Origin: Nocardia arizonensis
GTDB lineage: Bacteria; Actinomycetota; Actinomycetes; Mycobacteriales; Mycobacteriaceae
Direction: 5' to 3'
Assembly: GCF_001310275.1 (NCBI RefSeq)
Contig: NZ_LGYZ01000017.1
Coordinates: 1-64,000 of the forward strand
Length of the DNA: 64,000 nucleotides
How positions within the stretch are numbered: the first letter of the stretch is position 1; every line of letters begins with the position of its first letter. The translations under genes were made by a program, and so were the position numbers. The notes below the pieces were generated by a model. That model searched no databases. It saw only the letters and a program-made list of their open reading frames with translations, and had not been told where the DNA came from. Of the stretch, positions 8,543-16,983 are shown in pieces.

Positions 8543-8655
8543 CAACCTGCCGACTCTGGCCGCGCCCCGGCGGCGCACGCCGCTCGGGACCGGAAACCGG
8601 CCCAGGTTTCCGACAGCTGATTCCCCAAATGTTCTCTTGTGAAAGGTGATTCACC

Positions 8656-9960
8656 ATGATCGATTCGACTGACCCTCAGTTCGTCGCTACCTGTACCCGC
8701 GAGGGCATCGACGTCGAGGAGGCCGCTGCTGCGGTCGCCAACGGCACGATGGTGTTCTTGCGGTCCAACGACTCCCGCGCCCAGGACGGCTACAGCCCGA
8801 TCCTCGTCGGTGCCGGGACACGCCGGAAGGTGACCGCGCTGATCGGTCTCGGCCCGCGCGACACCGACCGCGCCGCGATCGTCGACAGCATGGCGGTGAT
8901 CAACGCCGCCGGACCCGACGCCGTCATCGACCTGACCACCAACCCCGAAGGCATTGCGCTGCGCCGCGAACTCAAGGACGTCGTGGGCGTGCCGCTGGGG
9001 TGCTGCCTGACCTATGACCTGTTCGCCCAGCCCCGCAACAAGCTCGGCTGCGCAGAGTTCCTCGAGCGCTTCGAACTCGGCCTCGACTCCGGGGTGGATT
9101 TCGTGCTGATCCACGCCGGAATCAACCCCGAGTTGGCGCGGCTGAGTGAGAAATCGGACCGGATCATGCCGACGACCTCGCGCGGCGGTGGGCTGATCGC
9201 CCGCTACATGCGCATGCACAACACCGAATCCCCACTGCACGAGCATTTCGACGGGATTCTCGAAATCTGCCGCCGCCGTGGAGTCGTGCTCGACCTGGGC
9301 GACATCTTCCGCCCCGGCGCAACCGCCGACGCCGGAGACGAACTGAAATGGCGGGAGATCGAACTGCTCGCCGGACTGCGCAAGCGTGCCCTCGACGCCG
9401 GTGTGCAGGTGCTGTGTGAGACCGGCGGACACATCCCGCTGCACCGCATTCCCGAACTCATCCCCGCCTACAAACAAGCACTCGGAGGCGCGCCCTTGTG
9501 GCTGGCCGGGCCGATGGTCATCGACAACGCGGTCACCCTGGACTCGATCGTCAACACGATCGGCGTCGCCACCGCGGGTGCGCACGGCGGCGACATGTTC
9601 GCCTCCATCACCCAGGTCGAGCACTACCTGATGCCGACCGGAATCGACACCGCCGAAGCGGTACGCAACGTCAAAGTCGCCATCACCGCCTTGGAACTCG
9701 GCCGAGGAAACACCACCGAAACCGCACGCCAGCGCGCCATCTCGGTGGCACGGCGAGCCAACGACTGGGAAGTCCAAGCCACCCACGCCCTCTACCCAGG
9801 ACTGGCCACCAACGCCTTCATCAACGCCGGACTCAAAACCGGCGCACCCTGCACGATCTGCGGATCACTGTGCCCACACCTGACCGCGAAGAAGGACCAC
9901 GAAGAAACCCCAGTCGCCGCCAGCGCTTTCCCGCTTCCACTCACGATCGCGGAGGATTGA
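8656..9960 (+). CDS. ThiC-like protein, short form with altered Cys motif
   Basis: A 434-residue homologue of phosphomethylpyrimidine synthase ThiC and its 5-hydroxybenzimidazole-forming relatives. The (beta/alpha)8 core is recognisable: LGCCLTYDLFAQPRN, IHAGI, SRGGG, EHFDGILEICRRRGVVL, LGDIFRPGATADAGDE, GVQVLCETGGHIP. In ThiC the last motif is EGPGHVP, so the conserved EGPGH has become ETGGH. The cluster-binding motif near the C-terminus is CTICGSLC (about C399, C402, C406), i.e. CX2CX3C instead of ThiC's CX2CX4C. It lacks ThiC's N-terminal domain. It heads an operon with a nucleotidyltransferase and galE, which does not suggest thiamine synthesis; the product is probably something else. Confidence 0.8.
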   Translation: MIDSTDPQFVATCTREGIDVEEAAAAVANGTMVFLRSNDSRAQDGYSPILVGAGTRRKVTALIGLGPRDTDRAAIVDSMAVINAAGPDAVIDLTTNPEGIALRRELKDVVGVPLGCCLTYDLFAQPRNKLGCAEFLERFELGLDSGVDFVLIHAGINPELARLSEKSDRIMPTTSRGGGLIARYMRMHNTESPLHEHFDGILEICRRRGVVLDLGDIFRPGATADAGDELKWREIELLAGLRKRALDAGVQVLCETGGHIPLHRIPELIPAYKQALGGAPLWLAGPMVIDNAVTLDSIVNTIGVATAGAHGGDMFASITQVEHYLMPTGIDTAEAVRNVKVAITALELGRGNTTETARQRAISVARRANDWEVQATHALYPGLATNAFINAGLKTGAPCTICGSLCPHLTAKKDHEETPVAASAFPLPLTIAED

Positions 9961-9962
9961 CC

Positions 9963-11012
9963 ATGACCACCACAGCGGATACCAGCCGGATCGCCACCCT
10001 CGCGGACACAATCACCCGGCGGCTGCCAGACGCCCAAGATCTCGCCGCGGCCGCACACAGAATCGCCGACGATCTGGTCGCCCTCGGACGCCTGGTCCCG
10101 AGCGACGACTGGTTGATCCTGGGCGGGTCGATGGCCCGCGGCGAGCCCACCTGGATCCACCACCACGGTGGCCGAGTGCTCATCAGCGACGTCGATCTGC
10201 TCTACGTCCACTCCGGGCCCGAACCCGCAACACCACTCGACCAACTACGGGCGATGGCCGAAAGGTGCTTTCCCGCAGTCGACATCATGGTGCTGCCCGA
10301 ACACCGATACCGCCTCCTGCGCACCTCGCTGGGCTACGACTTCAAAAACCTCGGACTCGACCTGGCAGGCCACGGACTGCCCAAACACACTTCTGTGCGG
10401 CTCGATGACCGCGACGCCTACGAGATCCTGCTGTACTACGTGCAAGCCCACTACTGGCACGACCTCAACACCAAATGGCTCGCTGGTTACGACACGACGC
10501 AATTCCACCTGCTCGTCAACCGCCTCTGCATCAAAGTGCTACGCGCCACCGCCATGCTGGACGGTGCCTACTCCCACCACGACTTCGCCAACATGGCCCC
10601 ACACCTGTCCGAACAAATGCGCGCCGAGCTGCGATGGCGCACCAACCCCACACAACCACCGCTGGACCCCGGCAGATTCTGGCACTACCTGCACGACGCG
10701 TTCCGCCGCTTCGACTACGTCTTCGGCGGCCCGCGCCCCGACGCCGTGCGGCTGAGCCGCTACGCGGTCACCAGCAGCGGCCAAATCATCGCCCGCCACC
10801 ACCGCATCGCCCACGACCTCGCCCGCCAAGTCGCCGCAGCCTGGGTAGCGAAACCGCACCCCGGTGAACTCGCTACGGTGGAAGCCGCGATCTGGTCGCG
10901 CGTCACCGGCTGGACCGGGACCAAACCCGCACCCGGTCCCTCGGCCTACTTCGCCGCGCACCAACGAGAAATTCATGACCACCTCCTCGCGATGAAAGTG
11001 CAGACCACATGA
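9963..11012 (+). CDS. Nucleotidyltransferase (DNA polymerase beta superfamily)
   Basis: A 349-residue protein with the nucleotidyltransferase signature GGSMARGEP, a loop, then SDVDLLYV; the DxD aspartates and a further Asp in FPAVDIMVLP form the metal site. The rest is helical, with ALTER-like KVLRATAMLDGAY and QVAAAWVAKPHPGE stretches. It starts two bases after the ThiC-like gene's stop and overlaps galE by ATGA, so all three are one translational unit. The family transfers NMP to antibiotics, sugars, proteins or nucleic acids; the substrate here is unknown. Confidence 0.8.
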   Translation: MTTTADTSRIATLADTITRRLPDAQDLAAAAHRIADDLVALGRLVPSDDWLILGGSMARGEPTWIHHHGGRVLISDVDLLYVHSGPEPATPLDQLRAMAERCFPAVDIMVLPEHRYRLLRTSLGYDFKNLGLDLAGHGLPKHTSVRLDDRDAYEILLYYVQAHYWHDLNTKWLAGYDTTQFHLLVNRLCIKVLRATAMLDGAYSHHDFANMAPHLSEQMRAELRWRTNPTQPPLDPGRFWHYLHDAFRRFDYVFGGPRPDAVRLSRYAVTSSGQIIARHHRIAHDLARQVAAAWVAKPHPGELATVEAAIWSRVTGWTGTKPAPGPSAYFAAHQREIHDHLLAMKVQTT

Positions 11013-12004
11013 AGATCCTCGTCACCGGTGGCGCTGGGTACGTCGGTGCCACCGTGACCCGGCTCCTGCTCGACGCCGGGCACCACGTCGAGGTCGTCGA
11101 TGATCTCTCCCGCAACGACGACCAGCAGATCCCCGCCGAAGCAACGTTCCACCAGTTGCGCGTGCACGACATCGCCCAAGTACTCACCCCAGACGCGGGC
11201 TTCGAAGCCGTGCTCCACTTCGCCGGGCTCATCGCGGCCGGCGAGTCCATGGCTCACCCGCAATGGCACTGGGACAACAACACCGCCGCGTCACTGGCTC
11301 TACTGGACGCGATCCAACAGGCCGAGGTGCCTCGTCTGGTGTTCTCCTCCACCGCCGCCGTCTACGGCGAACCCGACCAAGTCCCCATCCTCGAAACTAC
11401 CGTGACCAACCCGGTCAACACCTACGGCGACACCAAACTGGCCGTCGACAAAGCGATCGCCTCGATCACCCGCGCCAGCGCGCTCGGCGCGATCAGCCTG
11501 CGCTACTTCAACGTCGCAGGCGCACACACCTGCCCAGACGGAACGATGATCGGCGAACGCCACACCCCCGAAACCCATCTGATCCCCCTCGCACTCGACG
11601 CCGCCGCAGGACTACGCGACAAATTTTCACTGTTCGGCGATGACTACCCGACGCCGGACGGCACCTGCGTCCGCGACTACATCCACGTCACCGACCTCGC
11701 CCAAGCCCACCTGCTCGCACTCGACGCCATCCAGCCCGGCGAGCACCGGATCTACAACCTGGGCAACGGCATCGGGTTCTCCAACCACCAGGTTCTCGAC
11801 GCCATACGGAAAGTCACCGGTGCGGCCTTCGAGACCGAGATAGCTACCCGTCGCCCTGGAGACCCGGCTGTCCTCTACGCCTCGTCCGACCTCGCACAAA
11901 GCGAACTCGGCTGGCGACCCACGCGCCCCGACATCATCGAAATCGTGGCCGACGCATGGAAATTCCATCAGCGCTTCACTGGCCGACAGTCGGCGGCGGG
12001 CTAG
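11009..12004 (+). CDS. galE: GalE-like NDP-sugar 4-epimerase
   Basis: A 331-residue short-chain dehydrogenase-type epimerase. It has GGAGYVG as NAD-binding glycine motif at residues 7-13, a Ser-Thr (SSTAAVYGEP) and YGDTK giving the catalytic S/T-YxxxK set, RYFNVAGA, and DGTCVRDYIHVTDLA, all typical of UDP-glucose 4-epimerases of normal length. It is co-translated with the nucleotidyltransferase, suggesting a sugar nucleotide step in the pathway of the ThiC-like operon rather than Leloir metabolism. The stop is a TAG, and an open frame continues immediately after it. Confidence 0.88.
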   Translation: MKILVTGGAGYVGATVTRLLLDAGHHVEVVDDLSRNDDQQIPAEATFHQLRVHDIAQVLTPDAGFEAVLHFAGLIAAGESMAHPQWHWDNNTAASLALLDAIQQAEVPRLVFSSTAAVYGEPDQVPILETTVTNPVNTYGDTKLAVDKAIASITRASALGAISLRYFNVAGAHTCPDGTMIGERHTPETHLIPLALDAAAGLRDKFSLFGDDYPTPDGTCVRDYIHVTDLAQAHLLALDAIQPGEHRIYNLGNGIGFSNHQVLDAIRKVTGAAFETEIATRRPGDPAVLYASSDLAQSELGWRPTRPDIIEIVADAWKFHQRFTGRQSAAG

Positions 12005-12400
12005 ACGAAGACACTCGCAGCGCTGGACCGTCTACCGCTGCTGTCCGCCACCGCGGCGACTCTGGCTCGCGATGTCCTGGCAGCGGTCATCGATACCCCT
12101 TCGACGCGGCTGCACACCGCGCGTCTCGGGGGAACGATCGTCAGTGCGCTGACTCTGGTCATATACACGATTCCCACCGGACTGCGAGCGCGCATCGAAG
12201 ATGTCGTTGTTGACCAAGCCGCGCGAGGGCACGGCATCGGACGAGACCTGACCAACGTCGCGCTCGCCATCGCGAAGAACCACGGAGCACGCATGGTCGA
12301 CCTCACTTCGACCCGAAGAGGTCCGCCGCGAACCAGCTCTACCAACCAGCGGTTCGGATTCGCCCCACGCGAGTCCACGACCTACCGCTTGACTCTCTGA
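12005..12400 (+). pseudogene. Decayed GNAT acetyltransferase, in frame after the galE stop
   Basis: An open frame of 131 codons begins directly behind the galE TAG, in the same frame, with no ATG, GTG or TTG before the catalytic region. It contains a clear GNAT core: GGTIVSALTLVIY, then IEDVVVDQAARGHGIGRDL (motif A) and a C-terminal FGFAPRESTTYRLTL. The expected REAANxLY segment is lost from this frame but visible in another (RSAANQLYQ), so two compensating indels lie around 12,315-12,350. It is best read as a dead gene lacking its first 15 or so codons. Confidence 0.75.
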
Positions 12401-12521
12401 CCGCACCGACTTGGAACCCGCGCCCACCCGAAGAGTTCCAGGCCATCCGACAGCGCCTCGCCGCCGGGATCACGCCGGCTGATCAAGGCAACTACGCGGG
12501 CACCGTGGAACCTGGGCAGAA

Positions 12522-13043
12522 TCATCGCCCGACTCGTCCTTCTGCTGCGGCCTGCCGAATACGTAGCCCGAACGGTGTGAGGCCGCGGGGCTTGAAGACC
12601 GCCAGGATCATCGCAGCAGCCAGAACGATAGACGCGGCTGCACCGTGGACAATAAAAGTCGGCGCCCGCAATTCGAGCAGAGTCGAGTCGGGGCGCGAGG
12701 CGACAGCCGCATAGTGGTCGACCGTACTGGTGTAGAGGATCAAGATCGCCGTTGCGACCACGTTGAGCACGAGTTTGAACAGCACCCAGTAATGGCGGAT
12801 GAGACCCCATGGTGTGCCGAGGGATTGAACGATACCTGTCACTAGCGAGCCCACCGACAGTGGCACCAGCACCCACCATGCCAGTGGTCGGGCGACGAGG
12901 TCGACCGCACGCACCAGCTGCACGTCGGAACTGGTCACCCCGACGACGGCCAAGGCCAGGAAGGCGACGACGGCGCCGAGCCAGCCGACCGAGATGCTGA
13001 CGTGCGCGGCGAGGGCGAGTTTGCGCCCGCGCGGGCTCAGCAT
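12522..13043 (-). CDS. Four-helix integral membrane protein
   Basis: A 173-residue membrane protein with four predicted transmembrane helices (VSISVGWLGAVVAFLALAV; LAWWVLVPLSVGSLVTGIV; VLFKLVLNVVATAILIL; GAAASIVLAAAMILAVF). The layout and the conserved H14 and GxxxS/W features resemble the DUF2269-type family. It overlaps the upstream small gene by seven bases, so both are co-expressed from the promoter facing the TetR gene at 13326 and are the obvious TetR targets. Confidence 0.75.
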   Translation of the reverse strand: MLSPRGRKLALAAHVSISVGWLGAVVAFLALAVVGVTSSDVQLVRAVDLVARPLAWWVLVPLSVGSLVTGIVQSLGTPWGLIRHYWVLFKLVLNVVATAILILYTSTVDHYAAVASRPDSTLLELRAPTFIVHGAAASIVLAAAMILAVFKPRGLTPFGLRIRQAAAEGRVGR

Positions 13044-13228
13044 CGCACGAGCTGAGCGCTGGCTGGCGCCGCAGCCGACTGACTGTGCCGCCCTGGCCCG
13101 TGCTGGCCGCCGCTGATGAGCAGTCCGATGACGAGCACCGCCACCAAGAACGCGACGACGACTCCGGTCACTTTCACCCAGCGGGGCGTATTCGGGCCGT
13201 GGGGGCGTTGCGGGGAGTTGTTTGTCAT
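13037..13228 (-). CDS. Small single-span membrane protein (63 aa)
   Basis: A 63-residue protein starting MTNNSPQRPHGPN, with one transmembrane helix (VTGVVVAFLVAVLVIGLLI) and a short Gly/His/Gln tail ending in a Cys. GAAGGA precedes the ATG at 13228. It overlaps the four-helix membrane gene and is transcribed away from the TetR gene. Function unknown. Confidence 0.65.
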   Translation of the reverse strand: MTNNSPQRPHGPNTPRWVKVTGVVVAFLVAVLVIGLLISGGQHGPGRHSQSAAAPASAQLVRC

Positions 13229-13263
13229 CTGGAGTCCTTCGGTCAGCGCATCATAGTTTTGCA

Positions 13264-13276
13264 AGACAGTATGTCT
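13264..13276. promoter_or_regulatory. Palindrome in the TetR / membrane gene intergenic region
   Basis: AGACA at 13264-13268 and TGTCT at 13272-13276 form an inverted repeat with a 3-base centre in an AT-rich stretch between the divergent genes. It is a plausible TetR operator covering both promoters. Confidence 0.45.
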
Positions 13277-13325
13277 CTATCAATTACGATCTGTCTATGC
13301 CCATGGCAGGCTGTATCCTGGTTGG

Positions 13326-13904
13326 GTGCCGAAGCTGTGGAGCGAGACGATCGACACGCACCGCCGCACGGTGCGCGACTCGATCCTCGACACTGCCGCG
13401 CGGTTGGCGATCGAGCACGGGGTCGCCTCGATGACGATGTCGGGGATCGCCGAGCAGGCCGGGATCGGGCGGGCGACGCTGTACAAGTACTTCCCCGATG
13501 TAAGCGCGATCCTTGCCGCCTGGCACGAGCGCCAAGTCGGTCACCACCTGGAGCAACTGGTGGCGGTGAGTGATACAGAATCCGATCCGTCCCGACGACT
13601 GGATGCCCTGTTGGGCGCCTATGCGCGGATTCTTCGCGAGTCCAGGCACCGTCACGACAGCGATCTCGGCGCGATGGTGCACCACAGCGGCCCGCACGTC
13701 GACCACGCCGAACAACGACTTCGCCAGTTGGTGACCGAGGCGGTGGCCGCCGCCGCGGCGACCGGGACGGTGAGGACGGATACCCCTGCCGATGAGCTGG
13801 CAATCTATTGCCTACATGCGTTGGATGCCGCCGTCGCGGCATCATCCGACGCTGCGGTAGCCCGGCTGATCACAGTGATCCGGGCTGGATTGGGACCCGC
13901 CTGA
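13326..13904 (+). CDS. TetR-family transcriptional regulator
   Basis: A 192-residue TetR regulator. The N-terminal HTH is clear (RDSILDTAARLAIEHGVAS, then GIAEQAGIGRATLYKYFPD), followed by an all-helical ligand domain with many His residues (RHRHDSDLGAMVHHSGPHVDH). The GTG at 13326 has no good ribosome binding site, so the transcript may be leaderless. It diverges from the two membrane genes it probably represses. Its inducer is unknown; position at the edge of the copper island and the His-rich loop make a metal possible. Confidence 0.85.
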   Translation: MPKLWSETIDTHRRTVRDSILDTAARLAIEHGVASMTMSGIAEQAGIGRATLYKYFPDVSAILAAWHERQVGHHLEQLVAVSDTESDPSRRLDALLGAYARILRESRHRHDSDLGAMVHHSGPHVDHAEQRLRQLVTEAVAAAAATGTVRTDTPADELAIYCLHALDAAVAASSDAAVARLITVIRAGLGPA

Positions 13905-13996
13905 ACATCCGCCGAGCAGCAGCAGGCGCGGCGAATATTTCCAGCGGTCGAGGGTAGTCGCGCCTTGTGGGGGTGTGCGCGAGGAGGTGAACAGTG

Positions 13997-14074
13997 ATGC
14001 CCGGGATGTGCATGCAGATGATGAACATGCTGCGCGACATGTGGAACATGATGTTCCCGTCCATGCCGATGTGA
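13997..14074 (+). CDS. Methionine-rich micropeptide (25 aa)
   Basis: A 25-codon ORF with 11 Met and one Cys; it reads MPGMCMQMMNM, LRDMWNMM, then FPSMPM. GGAGGTGA at 13983-13990 is a near-perfect match to the 16S tail, about six bases before the ATG (a GTG immediately precedes it). The core MNMLRDMW recalls KMLCDWM in the micropeptide at 36416. Met-rich motifs bind Cu(I) outside the cytosol; here no signal is present. It sits between the TetR gene and the DUF305 lipoprotein. The reading frame is too short to prove by statistics, but composition and ribosome binding site argue for a real gene. Confidence 0.65.
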   Translation: MPGMCMQMMNMLRDMWNMMFPSMPM

Positions 14075-14211
14075 ACGACGCCAAAAGGGTTAGGCTGTGC
14101 TGCACTGTCCGTCGGGAGCCACCGATATCTGCGCGGCCCTGCGTGGGTCCCGCGCGGGCCGCTGGTTTGTGTTTCGACGAGAAGATCATGTCCCACTCCT
14201 GAGGAGTTCAC

Positions 14212-14832
14212 ATGTCTCGACGTTCCATCATCGCTCGAAGGCTCGTTCCGTGTATCGGGTTGGTCGCCCTGGTCGTTGCCGGCTGCGGGAATGACGACGA
14301 TTCGGCACCGGTCCACCATTCCTCAACGACAACCGCCGTCTCGACGAGTGCGGCTACCGGCACCGCTCCGGCGGGTACCTTCAATGACGCCGACGTAACG
14401 TTTCTGCAGATGATGTACCCGCATCACGAGCAGGCCGTGCAGATGGCCGAGCTGGTCCCTTCACGCTCGCAGGATCAGCAGGTCATCGACCTCGCTGCCG
14501 GGATCAAGGCAGCTCAGCAACCTGAAATGACCCAGATTCAATCGCTGCTGGCCAGCGCCGGGAAGCCGGATCCCGCCGGTGGCGCGATGAATCACGACAT
14601 GCCCGGAATGATGTCGCCGGAGCAGATGTCCTCGCTCGAGGCGATGTCGGGGCCGGAGTTCGACAAGATGTGGTTGCAGATGATGATCGACCATCACCGC
14701 GGGGCGGTGGAGATGGCGCAAACCGAGATCGCCTCCGGAACCAACTCTCAGGCCAAACAAATGGCAGAGACCATCGTGGCCACACAGCAGCAAGAGATCA
14801 CGCAGATGGAAACTCTGCTGGGACAAAAGTAG
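14212..14832 (+). CDS. DUF305 lipoprotein, putative copper-binding
   Basis: A 206-residue secreted protein. A signal peptide ends in a lipobox (ALVVAGC), followed by a Ser/Thr linker and a tandem DUF305 ferritin-like helical domain with the repeated signatures LQMMYPHHEQAVQMAE and LQMMIDHHRGAVEMAQTE. A Met/His stretch (NHDMPGMMSPEQM) links the two. DUF305 proteins such as CopM bind periplasmic copper. It lies directly after the Met-rich micropeptide. Confidence 0.88.
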   Translation: MSRRSIIARRLVPCIGLVALVVAGCGNDDDSAPVHHSSTTTAVSTSAATGTAPAGTFNDADVTFLQMMYPHHEQAVQMAELVPSRSQDQQVIDLAAGIKAAQQPEMTQIQSLLASAGKPDPAGGAMNHDMPGMMSPEQMSSLEAMSGPEFDKMWLQMMIDHHRGAVEMAQTEIASGTNSQAKQMAETIVATQQQEITQMETLLGQK

Positions 14833-14880
14833 GCATTCTTCGGCCCCTCGACGCCCTGTGGCCTGCGCCGCCCTGTGGCT

Positions 14881-15039
14881 CTACGGGCCGGTGGATTCGA
14901 AGCGGCGCTGAGGCTTGACAGGCTGGCCCGCGAGCGCGACGCGGAGGGCTTCGGCGCCGCAAGCCAGAACGCAGGCCGCGGCGGTTCGGGTGGCGGGATG
15001 GCGGGCGACCCGCAGGATCACCGCTGTGAAGGTGTGCAT
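14881..15039 (-). CDS. Small hypothetical protein (52 aa)
   Basis: A 52-residue ORF starting MHTFTAVILRVARHPA with a central Ala/Cys helix (AAACVLACGAEALRVAL) and a polar tail. GAGG lies seven bases before the ATG. It is on the opposite strand to DUF305 and downstream of the MFS gene, beyond a hairpin. It may be a short membrane-associated peptide; no family is recognised. Confidence 0.4.
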   Translation of the reverse strand: MHTFTAVILRVARHPATRTAAACVLACGAEALRVALAGQPVKPQRRFESTGP

Positions 15040-15060
15040 CGTTACCTCGTCTTTCAGGAG

Positions 15061-15096
15061 AGGGTGGGGCCGCACTTGGTTGTGCGGCCCCACCCT
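15061..15096. terminator. Perfect 15-bp stem hairpin
   Basis: AGGGTGGGGCCGCAC pairs with GTGCGGCCCCACCCT around a six-base loop, followed on the plus strand by CTTTCT. It can end transcription from both DUF305 (plus) and the MFS gene (minus). Confidence 0.75.
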
Positions 15097-15153
15097 CTTT
15101 CTCGATCACATGCTCAGAGCCCTCGTATGCGAGGTAATTGAATCCGCTTTCGG

Positions 15154-16521
15154 CTATCCGACGAGGACGGGTTCACGTGCTTCGCGGGGCCAGCGTCGGT
15201 GTGCGTCGTCGATGACGAACGGGTGGGTGTGCTGGTAGATGCGGTCGCTGATGCGGATCGCGTCGGCCAGCCTGGCGGGGTCGATGGTGCCGACCTCGTG
15301 CAGGTGGGTGATCTCGGCGGGTTCGTTGCGTGGCCAGTTCCGTACCGCGACGGTGGCGCCGAGCCCTGCCAGGCCGATCAGCACCACCCAGGTGGTGGTG
15401 AATCCGGCGGCGCTGGTCAGCCATCCCGCGATCGGGTAGGTGATCAGCCAGGCCAGGTGCGACAGCGAGAACTGGGCGGCGAACAGTGCCGCGCGATCGG
15501 CCGGCTGCGAGGAGCGCCGCAGGATCGCGCCGGTCGGGGTGAGCACGCCGGCGGTGCCGGCGCCGATGAGTGCCCATACCGCGCTCGCGGCGGCCCACCG
15601 CCACTGGCCGGCGTCGGCGGTCGAGAGGGCGATGGCCGACCCGAGCCCGAGGATCAGGGTCGCGGCGCCGGCCAGCATCACTGGGCGGGCACCGGTGCGG
15701 TCGAGGACTCGCGGCAGCGACAGCGCGATGATCATCGTTCCGAAGCCGTTGGCGGCCAACAGCATCGCGACGCCGGTCTGTGATCCGCCGAGGGTGTCGC
15801 GGACGTAGTTGACGGTATTGACCATGATCACCGAGCCTGCCGCGGCGACGACCAGGTTCAGCCCCAGCAGCCCGCGCAGCCGTGGTGTGGCGGCGAATAT
15901 CCGCATGCCCACTGCGATCCGCTTCGCGAAGCTGCCCTGGGTCGTTGCTCCGGCGTCAGGGATGCGGGTCGAGACCACCAGGGCCGCCGAGACGGCGAAG
16001 CCGATGGCGGTGCCGACGAACAGCCAGTGGAAGCTGATCAGGGTCAACGCGGCCGCGGCCAGCATGGGGCTGAGCAGCGTTTCCATGGTCGCGGCGAGCT
16101 GAGCGGCCGACAGCGCGCGGGTGTAGTCACGTTCGTCGGGCAGGATGTCGGGAATCACGGCCTGGTAGGTCGGAGTGAACGCGGCCGAGGCGGTTTGCAG
16201 GATCGCGATCAGGACATAGATCTGCCAGATCTGGTCGATGAAGGGCAACGCCAGCACGACGCCCCCGCGAATCATGTTGAGCGCGACCAGGAACAGCCTT
16301 CGCGGGAAACGGTCGGCATAGGCGGCCACGATCGGGGCAACGGTGACGTAGACGAGCATCTTGATCGTCAGTGCGGTGCCGAGCACCGCGCCGGCGTCGG
16401 CGCCGGCGAGTTCGTAGGCGAGCAGTCCGAGCGCGACGGTGGTCAAGCCGGTACCGAACAGCGCGGTCATCTGCGCGGTGAACAACCGCAGGTAGTCGCG
16501 GTGGGCGAACAACGAGGTCAT
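15154..16521 (-). CDS. MFS transporter
   Basis: A 455-residue major facilitator with 12 predicted helices, the A-loop motif AAYADRFPRRLF between helices 2 and 3, and the DILPDERDYTRALSAAQ stretch seen in actinobacterial MFS exporters. The cytosolic C-terminus is unusual: DRIYQHTHPFVIDDAHRRW has several His residues that could sense or bind metal. It is downstream of copZ on the same strand but separated by a strong hairpin, so it may be expressed by read-through. Substrate unknown; metal or metallophore export is plausible from context only. Confidence 0.85.
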   Translation of the reverse strand: MTSLFAHRDYLRLFTAQMTALFGTGLTTVALGLLAYELAGADAGAVLGTALTIKMLVYVTVAPIVAAYADRFPRRLFLVALNMIRGGVVLALPFIDQIWQIYVLIAILQTASAAFTPTYQAVIPDILPDERDYTRALSAAQLAATMETLLSPMLAAAALTLISFHWLFVGTAIGFAVSAALVVSTRIPDAGATTQGSFAKRIAVGMRIFAATPRLRGLLGLNLVVAAAGSVIMVNTVNYVRDTLGGSQTGVAMLLAANGFGTMIIALSLPRVLDRTGARPVMLAGAATLILGLGSAIALSTADAGQWRWAAASAVWALIGAGTAGVLTPTGAILRRSSQPADRAALFAAQFSLSHLAWLITYPIAGWLTSAAGFTTTWVVLIGLAGLGATVAVRNWPRNEPAEITHLHEVGTIDPARLADAIRISDRIYQHTHPFVIDDAHRRWPREAREPVLVG

Positions 16522-16611
16522 CGGGGGTGTCCTTCTGGTCCTGTGTCGGTGCGGGGCACCAGGTCTAGCTGAGGGTGGCGACCGTCATGGGACGCTGCGG
16601 GCCCCCGATTC

Positions 16612-16653
16612 CCGGTCGTCGTGTCACGCCGTGGGCGGGGACACGACGACCGG
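16612..16653 (-). terminator. Hairpin after copZ
   Basis: CCGGTCGTCGTGTC (16612-16625) pairs perfectly with GACACGACGACCGG (16640-16653). It follows the stop of the minus-strand copZ and precedes the MFS gene, so it probably attenuates the operon. Confidence 0.65.
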
Positions 16654-16659
16654 CCGGGG

Positions 16660-16881
16660 TCAGCTCTGGACGAGTTCGTAGCCGAGGTTTTCGACGGTGG
16701 CCTGGATCAGTGCGGCGTCTGCGGCGCTGGCGCCGGTGACGGTGACCGCGCCGCTGGTCAGATCGATGCCGACGTCGTCGATGCCAGAGAGCTTTTCGAG
16801 TCCGGCGCTGACCTTGCCGACGCAGCTGCCACAGGACATGCCCGAAACGACGTAGGTGCTCGTGGTGGTTGTGGTGCTCAT
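16660..16881 (-). CDS. copZ: Heavy-metal-associated (CopZ-like) copper chaperone
   Basis: A 73-residue HMA domain with the metal loop GMSCGSC and the usual beta-alpha-beta-beta-alpha-beta pattern (GIDDVGIDLTSGAVTV; IQATVENLGYEL). It would carry Cu(I) in the cytosol to a copper ATPase. AAGGAGA precedes the ATG. It diverges from the membrane gene at 17055; two CsoR-type palindromes lie between them. Confidence 0.92.
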   Translation of the reverse strand: MSTTTTTSTYVVSGMSCGSCVGKVSAGLEKLSGIDDVGIDLTSGAVTVTGASAADAALIQATVENLGYELVQS

Positions 16882-16943
16882 GGCCGGGTCTCCTTGTGTG
16901 GCGTTGCTTTCCGAGGAGAGACGCTACGACATCATCTCGTGAA

Positions 16944-16965
16944 TGTAAACCCCTAGGGGGTATAG
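16944..16965. promoter_or_regulatory. CsoR/RicR-type operator, box 1
   Basis: TGTAAACCCCTAGGGGG followed by TATA is a GC-tract palindrome flanked by TA, the type bound by copper-sensing CsoR/RicR repressors (TACCC-N5-GGGTA). It lies upstream of copZ. Confidence 0.6.
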
Positions 16966-16983
16966 GTATCGAGCCATTTACCC

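Noticed and set aside
8543..8655. TPP riboswitch before the ThiC-like gene
   Set aside because: The conserved CTGAGA and ACCTGATC thi-box elements are absent, which also argues against a thiamine role.
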